From: Glebionis coronaria
Lineage: Eukaryota > Streptophyta > Magnoliopsida > Asterales > Asteraceae
NCBI GenBank assembly: GCA_025667525.1
Contig: CM046880.1
Coordinates: forward strand, 595,113,895 to 595,177,894
Direction: 5' to 3'
Length of the DNA: 64,000 bases
How positions within the stretch are numbered: position 1 is the first letter of the stretch; the number at the start of each line of letters is the position of its first letter. The notes under the pieces were generated by a model. It did no database searches. It was not told where the DNA came from and saw only the letters and a program-made list of their open reading frames with translations. This document shows positions 40,401 to 53,600 of this stretch, one piece after another. Made by a program: the position numbers and the translations under genes.

Positions 40401-43400
40401 TAGAGTACCAAACACAATCGCTAACATACAAAAACAAATTTATATTGAAATTATCTGAAAACGTGGGTTGCAATAAAATGGTCATAACATGTGATACATG
40501 ACTCCGTTTCAAGACCAAAACTAAGAAAATGGATGCTTGAAAAAAGGAGTACTTTTATCCAGGCAAGCATTGGTCAAAAGCGACTAAACCCGATCAAAAA
40601 CTGATAAAAACCTACCAAGAACAGCTAAAAATGCCGTAACCGGCTCAAATCATCCAAACCTAAGAAAAAACCTCTAAAATTATTTCCAGTCCATATAGAC
40701 CATATAGAATCCGGGAACAATGTATTTTCCTGGATTCTTGATGGATAAAACACATCTATATGTTTGCTCTGTTTAGTTTTGGTTGTGTTTTATTGGTGTA
40801 AAAGTTGGCCAGCTAGTATTTGAGGTAGTTGTGAATGTAGTAGACAAAGAGCATCTCGACGGCACATTATAGTATAAAGGTCAAGACATGAGTGTGCTCT
40901 AACAACACGTCATGTTATTTGACCTAAAAATGATATTGTTTAACCTTGGGAAGCCTACATAGGTGAATAATATGCAAAAGAAGGACAAGTATTTTTTGAC
41001 ATTTCATGTAGGATCAACTTGCTTATTTATTATATGACTCTGAAATATTTGATTCCATGTTTTATTCTATTAAAATTGAGAGCTATCAAGAAATAGAGTG
41101 CCAAACATAATCGCTAACATACAAAAACAAATTTATATTGAAGTTATCTGAAAACGTGGGTTGCAATAAAATGGTCATAACATGTGATACATGACTCCGT
41201 TTCAAGACCACAACTAAGAAAATGGATGCTTGAAAAAAGGAGTACTTTTATCCAGGCAAGCATTGGTCAAAAGCGACTAAACCCGATCAAAAACTGATAA
41301 AAACCTACCAAGAACAGCTAAAAATGCCGTAACCGGCTCAAATCATCCAAACCTAAGAAAAAACCTCTAAAATTATTTCCAGTCCATATAGACCACATAA
41401 AATCCGGGAAAAATATATTTTCCCGGATTCTTGATGGATAAAACACATCTATATGTTTGCTCTGTTTAATTTTGGTTGTGTTTTATTGGTGTAAAAGTTG
41501 GTCAGCTAGTATTTGAGGTAGTTGTGAATGTAGTAGACAAAGAGCATCTCGACGGCACATTATAGTATAAAGGTCAAGACATGAGTGTGCTCTAACAACA
41601 CGTCATGTTATTTGACCTAAAAATGATATTGTTTAACCTTGGGAAGCCTACATAGGTGAATAATATGCAAAAGAAGGACAAGTATTTTTTGACATTTCAT
41701 GTAGGATCAACTTGCTTATTTATTATATGACTCTGAAATATTTGATTCCATGTTTTATTCTATTAAAATTGAGAGCTATCAAGAAATAGAGTACCAAACA
41801 CAATCGCTAACATACAAAAACAAATTTATATTGAAATTATCTGAAAACGTGGGTTGCAATAAAATGGTCATAACATGTGATACATGACTCCGTTTCAAGA
41901 CCAAAACTAAGAAAATGGATGCTTGAAAAAAGGAGTACTTTTATCCAGGCAAGCATTGGTAAAAAGCGACTAAACCCGATCAAAAACTGATAAAAACCTA
42001 CCAAGAACAGCTAAAAATGCCGTAACCGGCTCAAATCATCCAAACCTAAGAAAAAACCTCTAAAATTATTTCCAGTCCATATAGACCACATAGAATCCGG
42101 GAACAATGTATTTTCCTGGATTCTTGATGGATAAAACACATCTATATGTTTGCTCTGTTTAGTTTTGGTTGTGTTTTATTGGTGTAAAAGTTGGCCAGCT
42201 AGTATTTGAGGTAGTTGTGAATGTAGTAGACAAAGAGCATCTCGACGGCACATTATAGTATAAAGGTCAAGACATGAGTGTGCTCTAACAACACGTCATG
42301 TTATTTGACCTAAAAATGATATTGTTTAACCTTGGGAAGCCTACATAGGTGAATAATATACAAAAGAAGGACAAGTATTTTTTGACATTTCATGTAGGAT
42401 CAACTTGCTTATTTATTATATGACTCTAAAATATTTGATTCCATGTTTTATTCTATTAAAATTGAGAGCTATCAAGAAATAGAGTACCAAACATAATCGC
42501 TAACATACAAAAACAAATTTATATTGAAATTATCTGAAAACGTGGGTTGCAATAAAATGGTCATAACATGTGATACATGACTCCGTTTCAAGACCACAAC
42601 TAAGAAAATGGATGCTTGAAAGAAGGAGTACTTTTATCCAGGCAAGCATTGGTCAAAAGCGACTAAACCCGATCAAAACTTGATAAAAACCTACCAAGAA
42701 CAGCTAAAAATGCCGTAACCGGCTCAAATCATCCAAACCTAAGAAAAAACCTCTAAAATTATTTCCAGTCCATATAGACCACATAAAATCCGGGAAAAAT
42801 GTATTTTCCCGGATTCTTGATGGATAAAACACATCTATATGTTTGCTCTGTTTAATTTTGGTTGTGTTTTATTGGTGTAAAAGTTGGTTAGCTAGTATTT
42901 GAGGTAGTTGTGAATGTAGTAGACAAAGAGCATCTCGACGGCACATTATAGTATAAAGGTCAAGACATGAGTGTGCTCTAACAACACGTCATGTTATTTG
43001 ACCTAAAAATGATATTGTTTAACCTTGGGAAGCCTACATAGGTGAATAATATGCAAAAGAAGGACAAGTATTTTTTGACATTTCATGTAGGATCAACTTG
43101 CTTATTTATTATATGACTCTGAAATATTTGATTCCATGTTTTATTCTATTAAAATTGAGAGCTATCAAGAAATAGAGTACCAAACACAATCGCTAACATA
43201 CAAAAACAAATTTATATTGAAATTATCTGAAAACGTGGGTTGCAATAAAATGGTCATAACATGTGATACATGACTCCGTTTCAAGACCAAAACTAAGAAA
43301 ATGGATGCTTGAAAAAAGGAGTACTTTTATCCAGGCAAGCATTGGTCAAAAGCGACTAAACCCGATCAAAAACTGATAAAAATCTACCAAGAACAGCTAA

Positions 43401-46400
43401 AAATGCCGTAACCGGCTCAAATCATCCAAACCTAAGAAAAAACCTCTAAAATTATTTCCAGTCCATATAGACCACATAGAATCCGGGAACAATGTATTTT
43501 CCTGGATTCTTGATGGATAAAACACATCTATATGTTTGCTCTGTTTAGTTTTGGTTGTGTTTTATTGGTGTAAAAGTTAGCCAGCTAGTATTTGAGGTAG
43601 TTGTGAATGTAGTAGACAAAGAGCATCTCGACGGCACATTATAGTATAAAGGTCAAGACATGAGTGTGCTCTAACAACACGTCATGTTATTTGACCTAAA
43701 AATGATATTGTTTAACCTTGGGAAGCCTACATAGGTGAATAATATGCAAAAGAAGGACAAGTATTTTTTGACATTTCATGTAGGATCAACTTGCTTATTT
43801 ATTATATGACTCTGAAATATTTGATTCCATGTTTTATTCTATTAAAATTGAGAGCTATCAAGAAATAGAGTACCAAACATAATCGCTAACATACAAAAAC
43901 AAATTTATATTGAAGTTATCTGAAAACGTGGGTTGCAATAAAATGGTCATAACATGTGATACATGACTCCGTTTCATGACCACAACTAAGAAAATGGATG
44001 CTTGAAAGAAGGAGTACTTTTATCCAGGCAAGCATTGGTCAAAAGCGACTAAACCCGATCAAAACTTGATAAAAACCTACCAAGAACAACTAAAAATGCC
44101 GTAACCGGCTCAAATCATCCAAACCTAAGAAAAAATCTCTAAAATTATTTCCAGTCCATATAGACCACATAAAATCCGGGAAAAATGTATTTTCCCGGAT
44201 TCTTGATGGATAAAACACATCTATATGTTTGCTCTGTTTAATTTTGGTTGTGTTTTATTGGTGTAAAAGTTGGCCAGCTAGTATTTGAGGTAGTTGTGAA
44301 TGTAGTAGACAAAGAGCATCTCGACGGCACATTATAGTATAAAGGTCAAGACATGAGTGTGCTCTAACAACACGTCATGTTATTTGACCTAAAAATGATA
44401 TTGTTTAACCTTGGGAAGCCTACATAGGTGAATAATATGCAAAAGAAGGACAAGTATTTTTTGACATTTCATGTAGGATGAACTTGCTTATTTATTATAC
44501 GACTCTGAAATATTTGATTCCATGTTTTATTCTATTAAAATTGAGAGCTATCAAGAAATAGAGTACCAAACAAAATCGCTAACATACAAAAACAAATTTA
44601 TATTGAAGTTATCTGAAAACGTGGGTTGCAATAAAATGGTCATAACATGAGATACATGACTCCGTTTCAAGACCACAACTAAGAAAATGGATGCTTGAAA
44701 AAAGGAGTACTTTTATCCAGGCAAGCATTGGTCAAAAGCGACTAAACCCGATCAAAAACTGATAAAAACCTACCAAGAACAGCTAAAAATGCCGTAACCG
44801 GCTCAAATCATCCAAACCTAAGAAAAATCTCTAAAATTATTTACAGTCCATATAGACCACATAGAATCCGGGAAAAATGTATTTTCCCGGATTCTTGATG
44901 GATAAAACACATCTATATGTTTGCTCTGTTTAGTTTTGGTTGTGTTTTATTGGTGTAAAAGTTGGTCAGCTAGTATTTGAGGTAGTTGTGAATGTAGTAG
45001 ACAAAGAGAATTTCGACGGCACATTATAGTATAAAGGTCAAGACATGAGTGTGCTCTAACAACACGTCATGTTATTTGACCTAAAAATGATATTCTTTAA
45101 CCTTGGGAAACCTACATATGTGAATAATATTCAAAAGAAGGACAAGTATTTTTTGACATTTCATGTAGGATCAACTTGCTTATTTATTATATGACTCTGA
45201 AATATTTGATTCCATGTTTTATTCTATTAAAATTGAGAGCTATCAAGAAATAGAGTCCCAAACACAATCGCTAACATACAAAAACAAATTTATATTGAAA
45301 TTATCTGAAAACGTGGGTTGCAATAAAATGGTCATAACATGTGATACATGACTACGTTTCAAGACCACAACTAAGAAAATGGATGCTTTAAAAAAGGAGT
45401 ACTTTTATCCAGGCAAGCATTGGTCAAAAGCGACTAAACCCGATCAAAAATTGATAAAAACCTACCAAGAACAGCTAAAAATGCCGTAACCGGCTCAAAT
45501 CATCCAAACCTAAGAAAAAACCTCTAAAATTATTTCCAGTCCATATAGACCACATAAAATCCGGGAAAATGTATTTTCCCGGATTCTTGATGGATAAAAC
45601 ACATCTATATGTTTGCTCTGTTTAATTTTGGTTGTGTTTTATTGGTGTAAAAGTTAGTCAGCTAGTATTTGAGGTAGTTGTGAATGTAGTAGACAAAGAG
45701 CATCTCGACGGCACATTATAGTATAAAGGTCAAGACATGAGTGTGCTCTAACAACACGTCATGTTATTTGACCTTAAAATGATATTGTTTAACCTTGGGA
45801 AGCCTACATAGGTGAATAATATGCAAAAGAAGGACAAGTATTTTTTGACATTTCATGTAGGATCAACTTGCTTATCTATTATATGACTCTGAAATATTTG
45901 ATTCCATGTTTTATTCTATTAAAATTGAGAGCTATCAAGAAATAGAGTCCCAAACACAATCGCTAACATACAAAAACAAATTTATATTGAAATTATCTGA
46001 AAACGTGGGTTGCAATAAAATGGTCATAACATGTGATACATGACTACGTTTCAAGACCACAACTAAGAAAATGGATGCTTTAAAAAAGGAGTACTTTTAT
46101 CCAGGCAAGCATTGGTCAAAAGCGACTAAACCCGATCAAAAATTGATAAAAACCTACCAAGAACAGCTAAAAATGCCGTAACCGGCTCAAATCATCCAAA
46201 CCTAAGAAAAAACCTCTAAAATTATTTCCAGTCCATATAGACCACATAAAATCCGGGAAAATGTATTTTCCCGGATTCTTGATGGATAAAACACATCTAT
46301 ATGTTTGCTCTGTTTAATTTTGGTTGTGTTTTATTGGTGTAAAAGTTAGTCAGCTAGTATTTGAGGTAGTTGTGAATGTAGTAGACAAAGAGCATCTCGA

Positions 46401-49400
46401 CGGCACATTATAGTATAAAGGTCAAGACATGAGTGTGCTCTAACAACATGTCATGTTATTTGACCTAAAAATGATATTGTTTAACCTTGGGAAGCCTACA
46501 TAGGTGAATAATATGCAAAAGAAGGACAAGTATTTTTTGACATTTCATGTAGGATCAACTTGCTTATTTATTATATGACTCTGAAATATTTGATTCCATG
46601 TTTTATTCTATTAAAATGGAGAGCTATCAAGAAATAGAGTACCAAACACAATCGCTAACATACAAAAACAAATTTATATTGAAATTATCTGAAAACGTGG
46701 GTTGCAATAAAATGGTCATAACATGTGATACATGACTCCGTTTCAAGACCAAAACTAAGAAAATGGATGCTTGAAAAAAGGAGTACTTTTATCCAGGCAA
46801 GCATTGGTAAAAAGCGACTAAACCCGATCAAAAACTGATAAAAACCTACCAAGAACAGCTAAAAATGCCGTAACCGGCTCAAATCATCCAAACCTAAGAA
46901 AAAACGTCTAAAATTATTTCCAGTCCATATAGACCACATAGAATCCGGGAACAATGTATTTTCCTGGATTCTTGATGGATAAAACACATCTATATGTTTG
47001 CTCTGTTTAGTTTTGGTTGTGTTTTATTGGTGTAAAAGTTGGCCAGGTAGTATTTGAGGTAGTTGTGAATGTAGTAGACAAAGAGCATCTCGACGGCACA
47101 TTATAGTATAAAGGTCAAGACATGAGTGTGCTCTAACAACACGTCATGTTATTTGACCTAAAAATGATATTGTTTAACCTTGGGAAGCCTACATAGGTGA
47201 ATAATATGCAAAAGAAGGACAAGTATTTTTTGACATTTCATGTAGGATCAACTTGCTTATTTATTATATGACTCTAAAATATTTGATTCCATGTTTTATT
47301 CTATTAAAATTGAGAGCTATCATGAAATAGAGTACCAAACATAATCGCTAACATACAAAAACAAATTTATATTGAAATTATCTGAAAACGTGGGTTGCAA
47401 TAAAATGGTCATAACATGTGATACATGACTCCGTTTCAAGACCACAACTAAGAAAATGGATGCTTGAAAGAAGGAGTACTTTTATCCAGGCAAGCATTGG
47501 TCAAAAGCGACTAAACCCGATCAAAAATTGATAAAAACCTACCAAGAACAGCTAAAAATGCCGTAACCGGCTCAAATCATCCAAACCTAAGAAAAAACCT
47601 CTAAAATTATTTCCAGTCCATATAGACCACATAAAATCCGGGAAAAATGTATTTTCCCGGATTCTTGATGGATAAAACACATCTATATGTTTGCTCTGTT
47701 TAATTTTGGTTGTGTTTTATTGGTGTAAAAGTGGGTCAGCTAGTATTTGAGGTAGTTGTGAATGTAGTAGACAAAGAGCATCTCGACGGCACATTATAGT
47801 ATAAAGGTCAAGACATGAGTGTGCTCTAACAACACGTCATGTTATATGATCTAAAAATGATATTGTTTAACCTTGGGAAGCCTACATAGGTGAATAATAT
47901 GCAAAAGAAGGACAAGTATTTTTTGACATTTCATGTAGGATCAACTTGCTTATTTATTATATGACTCTGAAATATTTGATTCCATGTTTTATTCTATTAA
48001 AATTGAGAGCTATCAAGAAATAGAGTACCAAACATAATCGCTAACATACAAAAAAAAATTTATATTGAAGTTATCTGAAAACGTGGGTTGCAATAAAATG
48101 GTCATAACATGTGATACATGACTCCGTTTCAAGACCACAACTAAGAAAATGGATGCTTGAAAAAAGGAGTACTTTTATCACGGCAAGCATTGGTCAAAAG
48201 CGACTAAACCCGATCAAAAACTGATAAAAACCTACCAAGAACAGCTAAAAATGCCGTAACCGGCTCAAATCATCCAAACCTAAGAAAAAACCTCTAAAAT
48301 TATTTCCAGTCCATATAGACCACAAAAAATCCGGGAAAAATGTATTTTCCCTGATTCTTGATGGATAAAACACATCTATATGTTTGCTCTGTTTAATTTT
48401 GGTTGTGTTTTATTGGTGTAAAAGTTAGTCAGCTAGTATTTGAGGTAGTTGTGAATGTAGTAGACAAAGAGCATCTCGACGGCACATTATAGTATAAAGG
48501 TCAAGACATGAGTGTGCTCTAACAACACGTCATGTTATTTGACCTAAAAATGATATTGTTTAACCTTGGGAAGCCTACATAGGTGAATAATATGCAAAAT
48601 AAGGACAAGTATTTTTTGACATTTCATGTAGGATCAACTTGCTTATTTATTATATGACTCTGAAATATTTGATTCCATGTTTTATTCTATTAAAATTGAG
48701 AGCTATCAAGAAATAGAGTACCAAACACAATCCCTAACATACAAAAACAAATTTATATTGAAATTATCTAAAAACATGGGTTGCAATAAAATGGTCATAA
48801 CATGTGATACATGACTCCGTTTCAAGACCACAGCTAAGAAAATGGATGCTTGAAAAAAGGAGTACTTTTATCCAGGCAAGCATTGGTCAAAAGCGACTAA
48901 ACCCGATCAAAAACTGATAAAAAACCTACCAAGAACAACTAAAAATGCCGTAACCGGCTCAAATCATCCAAACCTAAGAAAAAACCTCAAAAATTATTTC
49001 CAGTCCATATAGACCACATAGAATCCGGGAAAAATGTGTTTTACCAGATTCTTGATGGATAAAACACATCTATATGTTTGCTCTGTTTAGTTTTGGTTGT
49101 GTTTTATTGGTGTAAAAGTTGGTCAGCTAGTATTTGAGGTAGTTGTGAATGTAGTAGACAAAGAGCATCTCGACGGCACATTATAGTATAAAGGTCAAGA
49201 CATGAGTGTGCTCTAACAACACGTCATGTTATTTGACCTAAAAATGATATTGTTTAACCTTGGGAAGCCTACATAGGTTAATAATATGCAAAAGAAGGAC
49301 AAGTATTTTTTGACATTTCATGTAGGATCAACTTGCTTATTTATTATATGACTCTGAAATATTTGATTCCATGTTTTATTCTATTAAAATTGAGAGCTAT

Positions 49401-50645
49401 CAAGAAATAGAGTACCAAACACAATCGCTAACATACAAAAACAAATTTATATTGAAATTATCTGAAAACGTGGGTTGCAATAAAATGGTCATAACATGTG
49501 ATACATGACTCCGTTTCAAGACCACAGCTAAGAAAATGGATTCTTGAAAAAAGGAGTACTTTTATCCAGGCAAGCATTGGTCAAAAGTGACTAAACCCGA
49601 TCAAAAACTTATAAAAACCTACCAAGAACAGCTAAAAATGTTGTAACCGGCTCAAATCATCCAAACCTAAGAAAAAACCTCTAAAATTATTTCCAGTTCA
49701 TATAGACCACATAAAATCCGGGAAAAATGTATTTTCCCGGATTCTTGATGGATAAAACACATCTATATGTTTGCTCTGTTTAATTTTGGTTGTGTTTTAT
49801 TGGTGTAAAAGTTGGTCAGCTAGTATTTGAGGTAGTTGTGAATGTAGTAGACAAAGAGCATCTCGACGGCACATTATAGTATAAAGGTCAAGACATGAGT
49901 GCGCTCTAACAACACGTCATGTTATTTGACCTAAAAATGATATTGTTTAACCTTGGGAAGCCTACATAGGTGAATAATATGCAAAAGAAGGACAAGTATT
50001 TTTTGACATTTCATGTAGGATCAACTTGCTTATTTATTATATGACTCTGAAATATTTGATTCCATGTTTTATTCTATTAAAATTGAGAGCTATCAAGAAA
50101 TAGAGTACCAAACACAATCGCTAACATACAAAAACAAATTTATATTGAAATTATCTGAAAACGTGGGTTGCAATAAAATGGTCATAACATGTGATACATG
50201 ACTCCGTTTCAAGACCACAGCTAAGAAAATGGATGCTTGAAAAAAGGAGTACTTTTATCCAGGTAAGCATTGGTCAAAAGCGACTAAACCCGATCAAAAA
50301 CTGATAAAAACCTACCAAGAACAGCTAAAAATGCCGTAACCGGCTCAAATCATCCAAACCTAAGAAAAAACCTCTAAAATTATTTCCAGTCCATATAGAC
50401 CACATAGAGGCAAAATGTATTTTCCCAGATTCTTGTTGGATAAAACACATCTATATGTTTGCTCTGTTTAGTTTTGGTTGTGTTTTATTGGTGTAAAAGT
50501 TCGTCAGCTAGTATTTGAGGTAGTTGTGAATGTAGTAGACAAAGAGCATCTCGACGGCACATTATAGTATAAAGGTCAAGACATGAGTGTGCTCTAACAA
50601 CACGTCATGTTATTTGACCTAAAAATGATATTGTTTAACCTTGGG
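37486..50645 (+). repeat. Satellite segment 7: monomers 55-73, mostly 693-type
   Basis: Unit starts: 37486, 38179, 38872, 39565, 40258, 40951, 41644, 42337, 43030, 43723, 44416, 45108, 45800, 46492, 47185, 47878, 48571, 49265, 49958. Units 37486-40257 resemble units 25712-28481 and 34023-36792 in order of subtypes (AGTCCCAAAC/GACTACG/GCTTTAAA, then GTAGGTTGC/CACAGC), though less exactly: a partial older relative of the 12-mer. From 40258 to about 44415 two subtypes alternate. Units 45108 and 45800 are near-identical neighbours. Confidence 0.9.
45108..46491 (+). repeat. Recent single-monomer tandem duplication
   Basis: Two 692-bp units share AGTCCCAAAC, GACTACG, GCTTTAAAAAAGG, the shortened GGGAAAATGTATT and AAAGTTAGTCAG. 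They differ at only a few positions (for example CATATGTG against CATAGGTG at the start and TTATCTATT at 45872). This is the shortest-range amplification seen in the array. Confidence 0.88.
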
Positions 50646-53600
50646 AAGCCTACATAGGTGAATAATATGCAAAAGAAGGACAAGTATTTTTTGACATTTC
50701 ATGTAGGATCAACTTGCTTATGTATTATATGACTCTAAAATATTTGATTCCATGTTTTATTCTATTAAAATTGAGAGCTATCAAGAAATAGAGTACCAAA
50801 CACAATCGCTAACATACAAAAACAAATTTATATTGAAGTTATCTGAAAACGTGGGTTGCAATAAAATGGTCATAACATGTGATACATGACTCCGTTTCAA
50901 GACCACAACTATGAAAATGGATGCTTGAAAAAAGGAGTACTTTTATCCAGGCAAGCATTGGTCAAAAGCGACTAAACCCGATCAAAAACTGATAAAAACC
51001 TACCAAGAACAGCTAAAAATGCCGTAACCGGCTCAAATCATCCAAACCTAAGAAAAAACCTCTAAAATTATTTCCAGTCCATATAGACCACATAGAGGCA
51101 AAATGTATTTGCCCGGATTCTTGTTGGATAAAACACATCTATATGTTTGCTCTGTTTAGTTTTTGTTGTGTTTTATTGGTGTAAAAGTTGGTCAGCTAGT
51201 ATTTGAGGTAGTTGTGAATATAGTAGACAAAGAGCATCTCGACGGCACATTATAGTATAAAGGTCAAGACATGAGTGTGCTCTAACAACACTTCATGTTA
51301 TTTGACCTAAAAATGATATTGTTTAACCTTGGGAAGCCTACATAGGTGAATAATATGCAAAAGAAGGACAAGTATTTTTTGACATTTCATGTAGGATCAA
51401 CTTACTTATGTATTATATGACTCTAAAATATTTGATTCCATGTTTTATTCTATTAAAATTGAGAGCTATCAAGAAATAGAGTACCAAACACAATCGCTAA
51501 CATACAAAAACAAATTTATATTGAAATTATCTGAAAACGTGGGTTGCAATAAAATGGTCATAACATGTGATACATGACTCTATTTCAAGACCACAACTAA
51601 GAAAATGGATGCTTGAAAAAAGGAGTACTTTCATCCAGGCAAGCATTGGTCAAAAGCGACTAAACCCGATCAAAAACTGATAAAAACCTACCAAGAACAG
51701 CTAAAAATGCTGTAACCGGCTCAAATCATCCAAACCTAAGAAAAAACCTCTAAAATTATTTCCAGTCCATATAGACGACATAGAGGCAAAATGTATTTGC
51801 CCGGATTCTTGTTGGATAAAACACATCTATATGTTTGCTCTGTTTAGTTTTGGTTGTGTTTTATTGGTGTAAAAGTTGGTCAGCTAGTATTTGAGGTAGT
51901 TGTGAATGTAGTAGACAAAGAGCATCTCGACGGCACATTATAGTATAAAGGTCAAGACATGAGTGTGCTCTAACAACACGTCATGTTATTTGACCTAAAA
52001 ATGATATTGTTTAACCTTGGGAAGCCTACATAGGTGAATAATATGCAAAAGAAGGACAAGTATTTTTTGACATTTCATGTAGAATCAACTTGCTTATGTA
52101 TTATATGACTCTAAAATATTTGATTCCATGTTTTATTCTATTAAAATTGAGAGCTATCAAGAAACAGAGTACCAAACACAATCGCTAACATACAAAAACA
52201 AATTTATATTGAAATTATCTGAAAACGTGGGTTGCAATAAAATGGTCATAACATGTGATACATGACTCTGTTTCAAGACCACAACTAAGAAAATGGATGC
52301 TTGAAAAAAGGAGTACTTTTATCCAGGCATGCATTGGTCAAAAGCAACTAAACCCGATCAAAAACTGATAAAAACCTACCAAGAACAGCTAAAAATGCTG
52401 TAACCGGCTCAAATCATCCAAACCTAAGAAAAAACCTGTAAAATTATTTCCAGTCCATATAGACCACATAGAGGCAAAATGTATTTGCCCGGATTCTTGT
52501 TGGATAAAACACATCTATATGTTTCCTCTGTTTAGTTTTGGTTGTGTTTTATTGGTGTAAAAGTTGGTCAGCTAGTATTTGAGGTAGTTGTGAATGTAGT
52601 AGACAAAGAGCATCTCGACGGCACATTATAGTATAAAGGTCAAGACATGAGTGTGCTCTAACAACACGTCATGTTATTTGACCTAAAAATGATATTGTTT
52701 AACCTTGGGAAGCCTACATAAGTGAATAATATGCAAAAGAAGGACAAGTATTTTTTTACATTTCATGTAGGATCAACTTGCTTATGTATTATATGACTCT
52801 GAAATATTTGATTCCATGTTTTATTCTATTAAAATTAAGAGCTATCAAGAAATAGAGTACCAAACACAATCGCTAACATACAAAAACAAATTTATATTGA
52901 AATTATCTGAAAACGTGGGTTGTAATAAAATGGTCATAACATGTGATACATGACTCCGTTTCAAGACCACAACTATGAAAATGGATGCTTGAAAAAAGGA
53001 GTACTTTTATCCAGGCAAGCATTGGTCAAAAGCGACTAAACACGATCAAAAACTGATAAAAACCTACCAAGAACAGCTAAAAATGCCGTAACAGGCTCAA
53101 ATCATCCAAACCTAAGAAAAAACCTCTAAAATTATTTCTAGTCCATATAGACCACATAGAGGCAAAATGTATTTTCCCGGATTCTTGTTGGATAAAACAC
53201 ATCTATATGTTTGCTCTGTTTAGTTTTGGTTGTGTTTTATTGGTGTAAAAGTTGGTCAGCTAGTATTTGAGGTAGTTGTGAATGTAGTAGACAAAGAGCA
53301 TCTCGACGGCACATTATAGTATAAAGGTCAAGACATGAGTGTGCTCTAACAACACTTCATGTTATTTGACCTAAAAATGATATTGTTTAACCTTGGGAAG
53401 CCTACATAAGTGAATAATATGCAAAAGAAGGACAAGTATTTTTTAACATTTCATGTAGGATCAACTTGCTTATGTATTATATGACTCTGAAATATTTGAT
53501 TCCATGTTTTATTCTATTAAAATTAAGAGCTATCAAGAAATAGAGTACCAAACACAATCGCTAACATACAAAAACAAATTTATATTGAAATTATCTGAAA

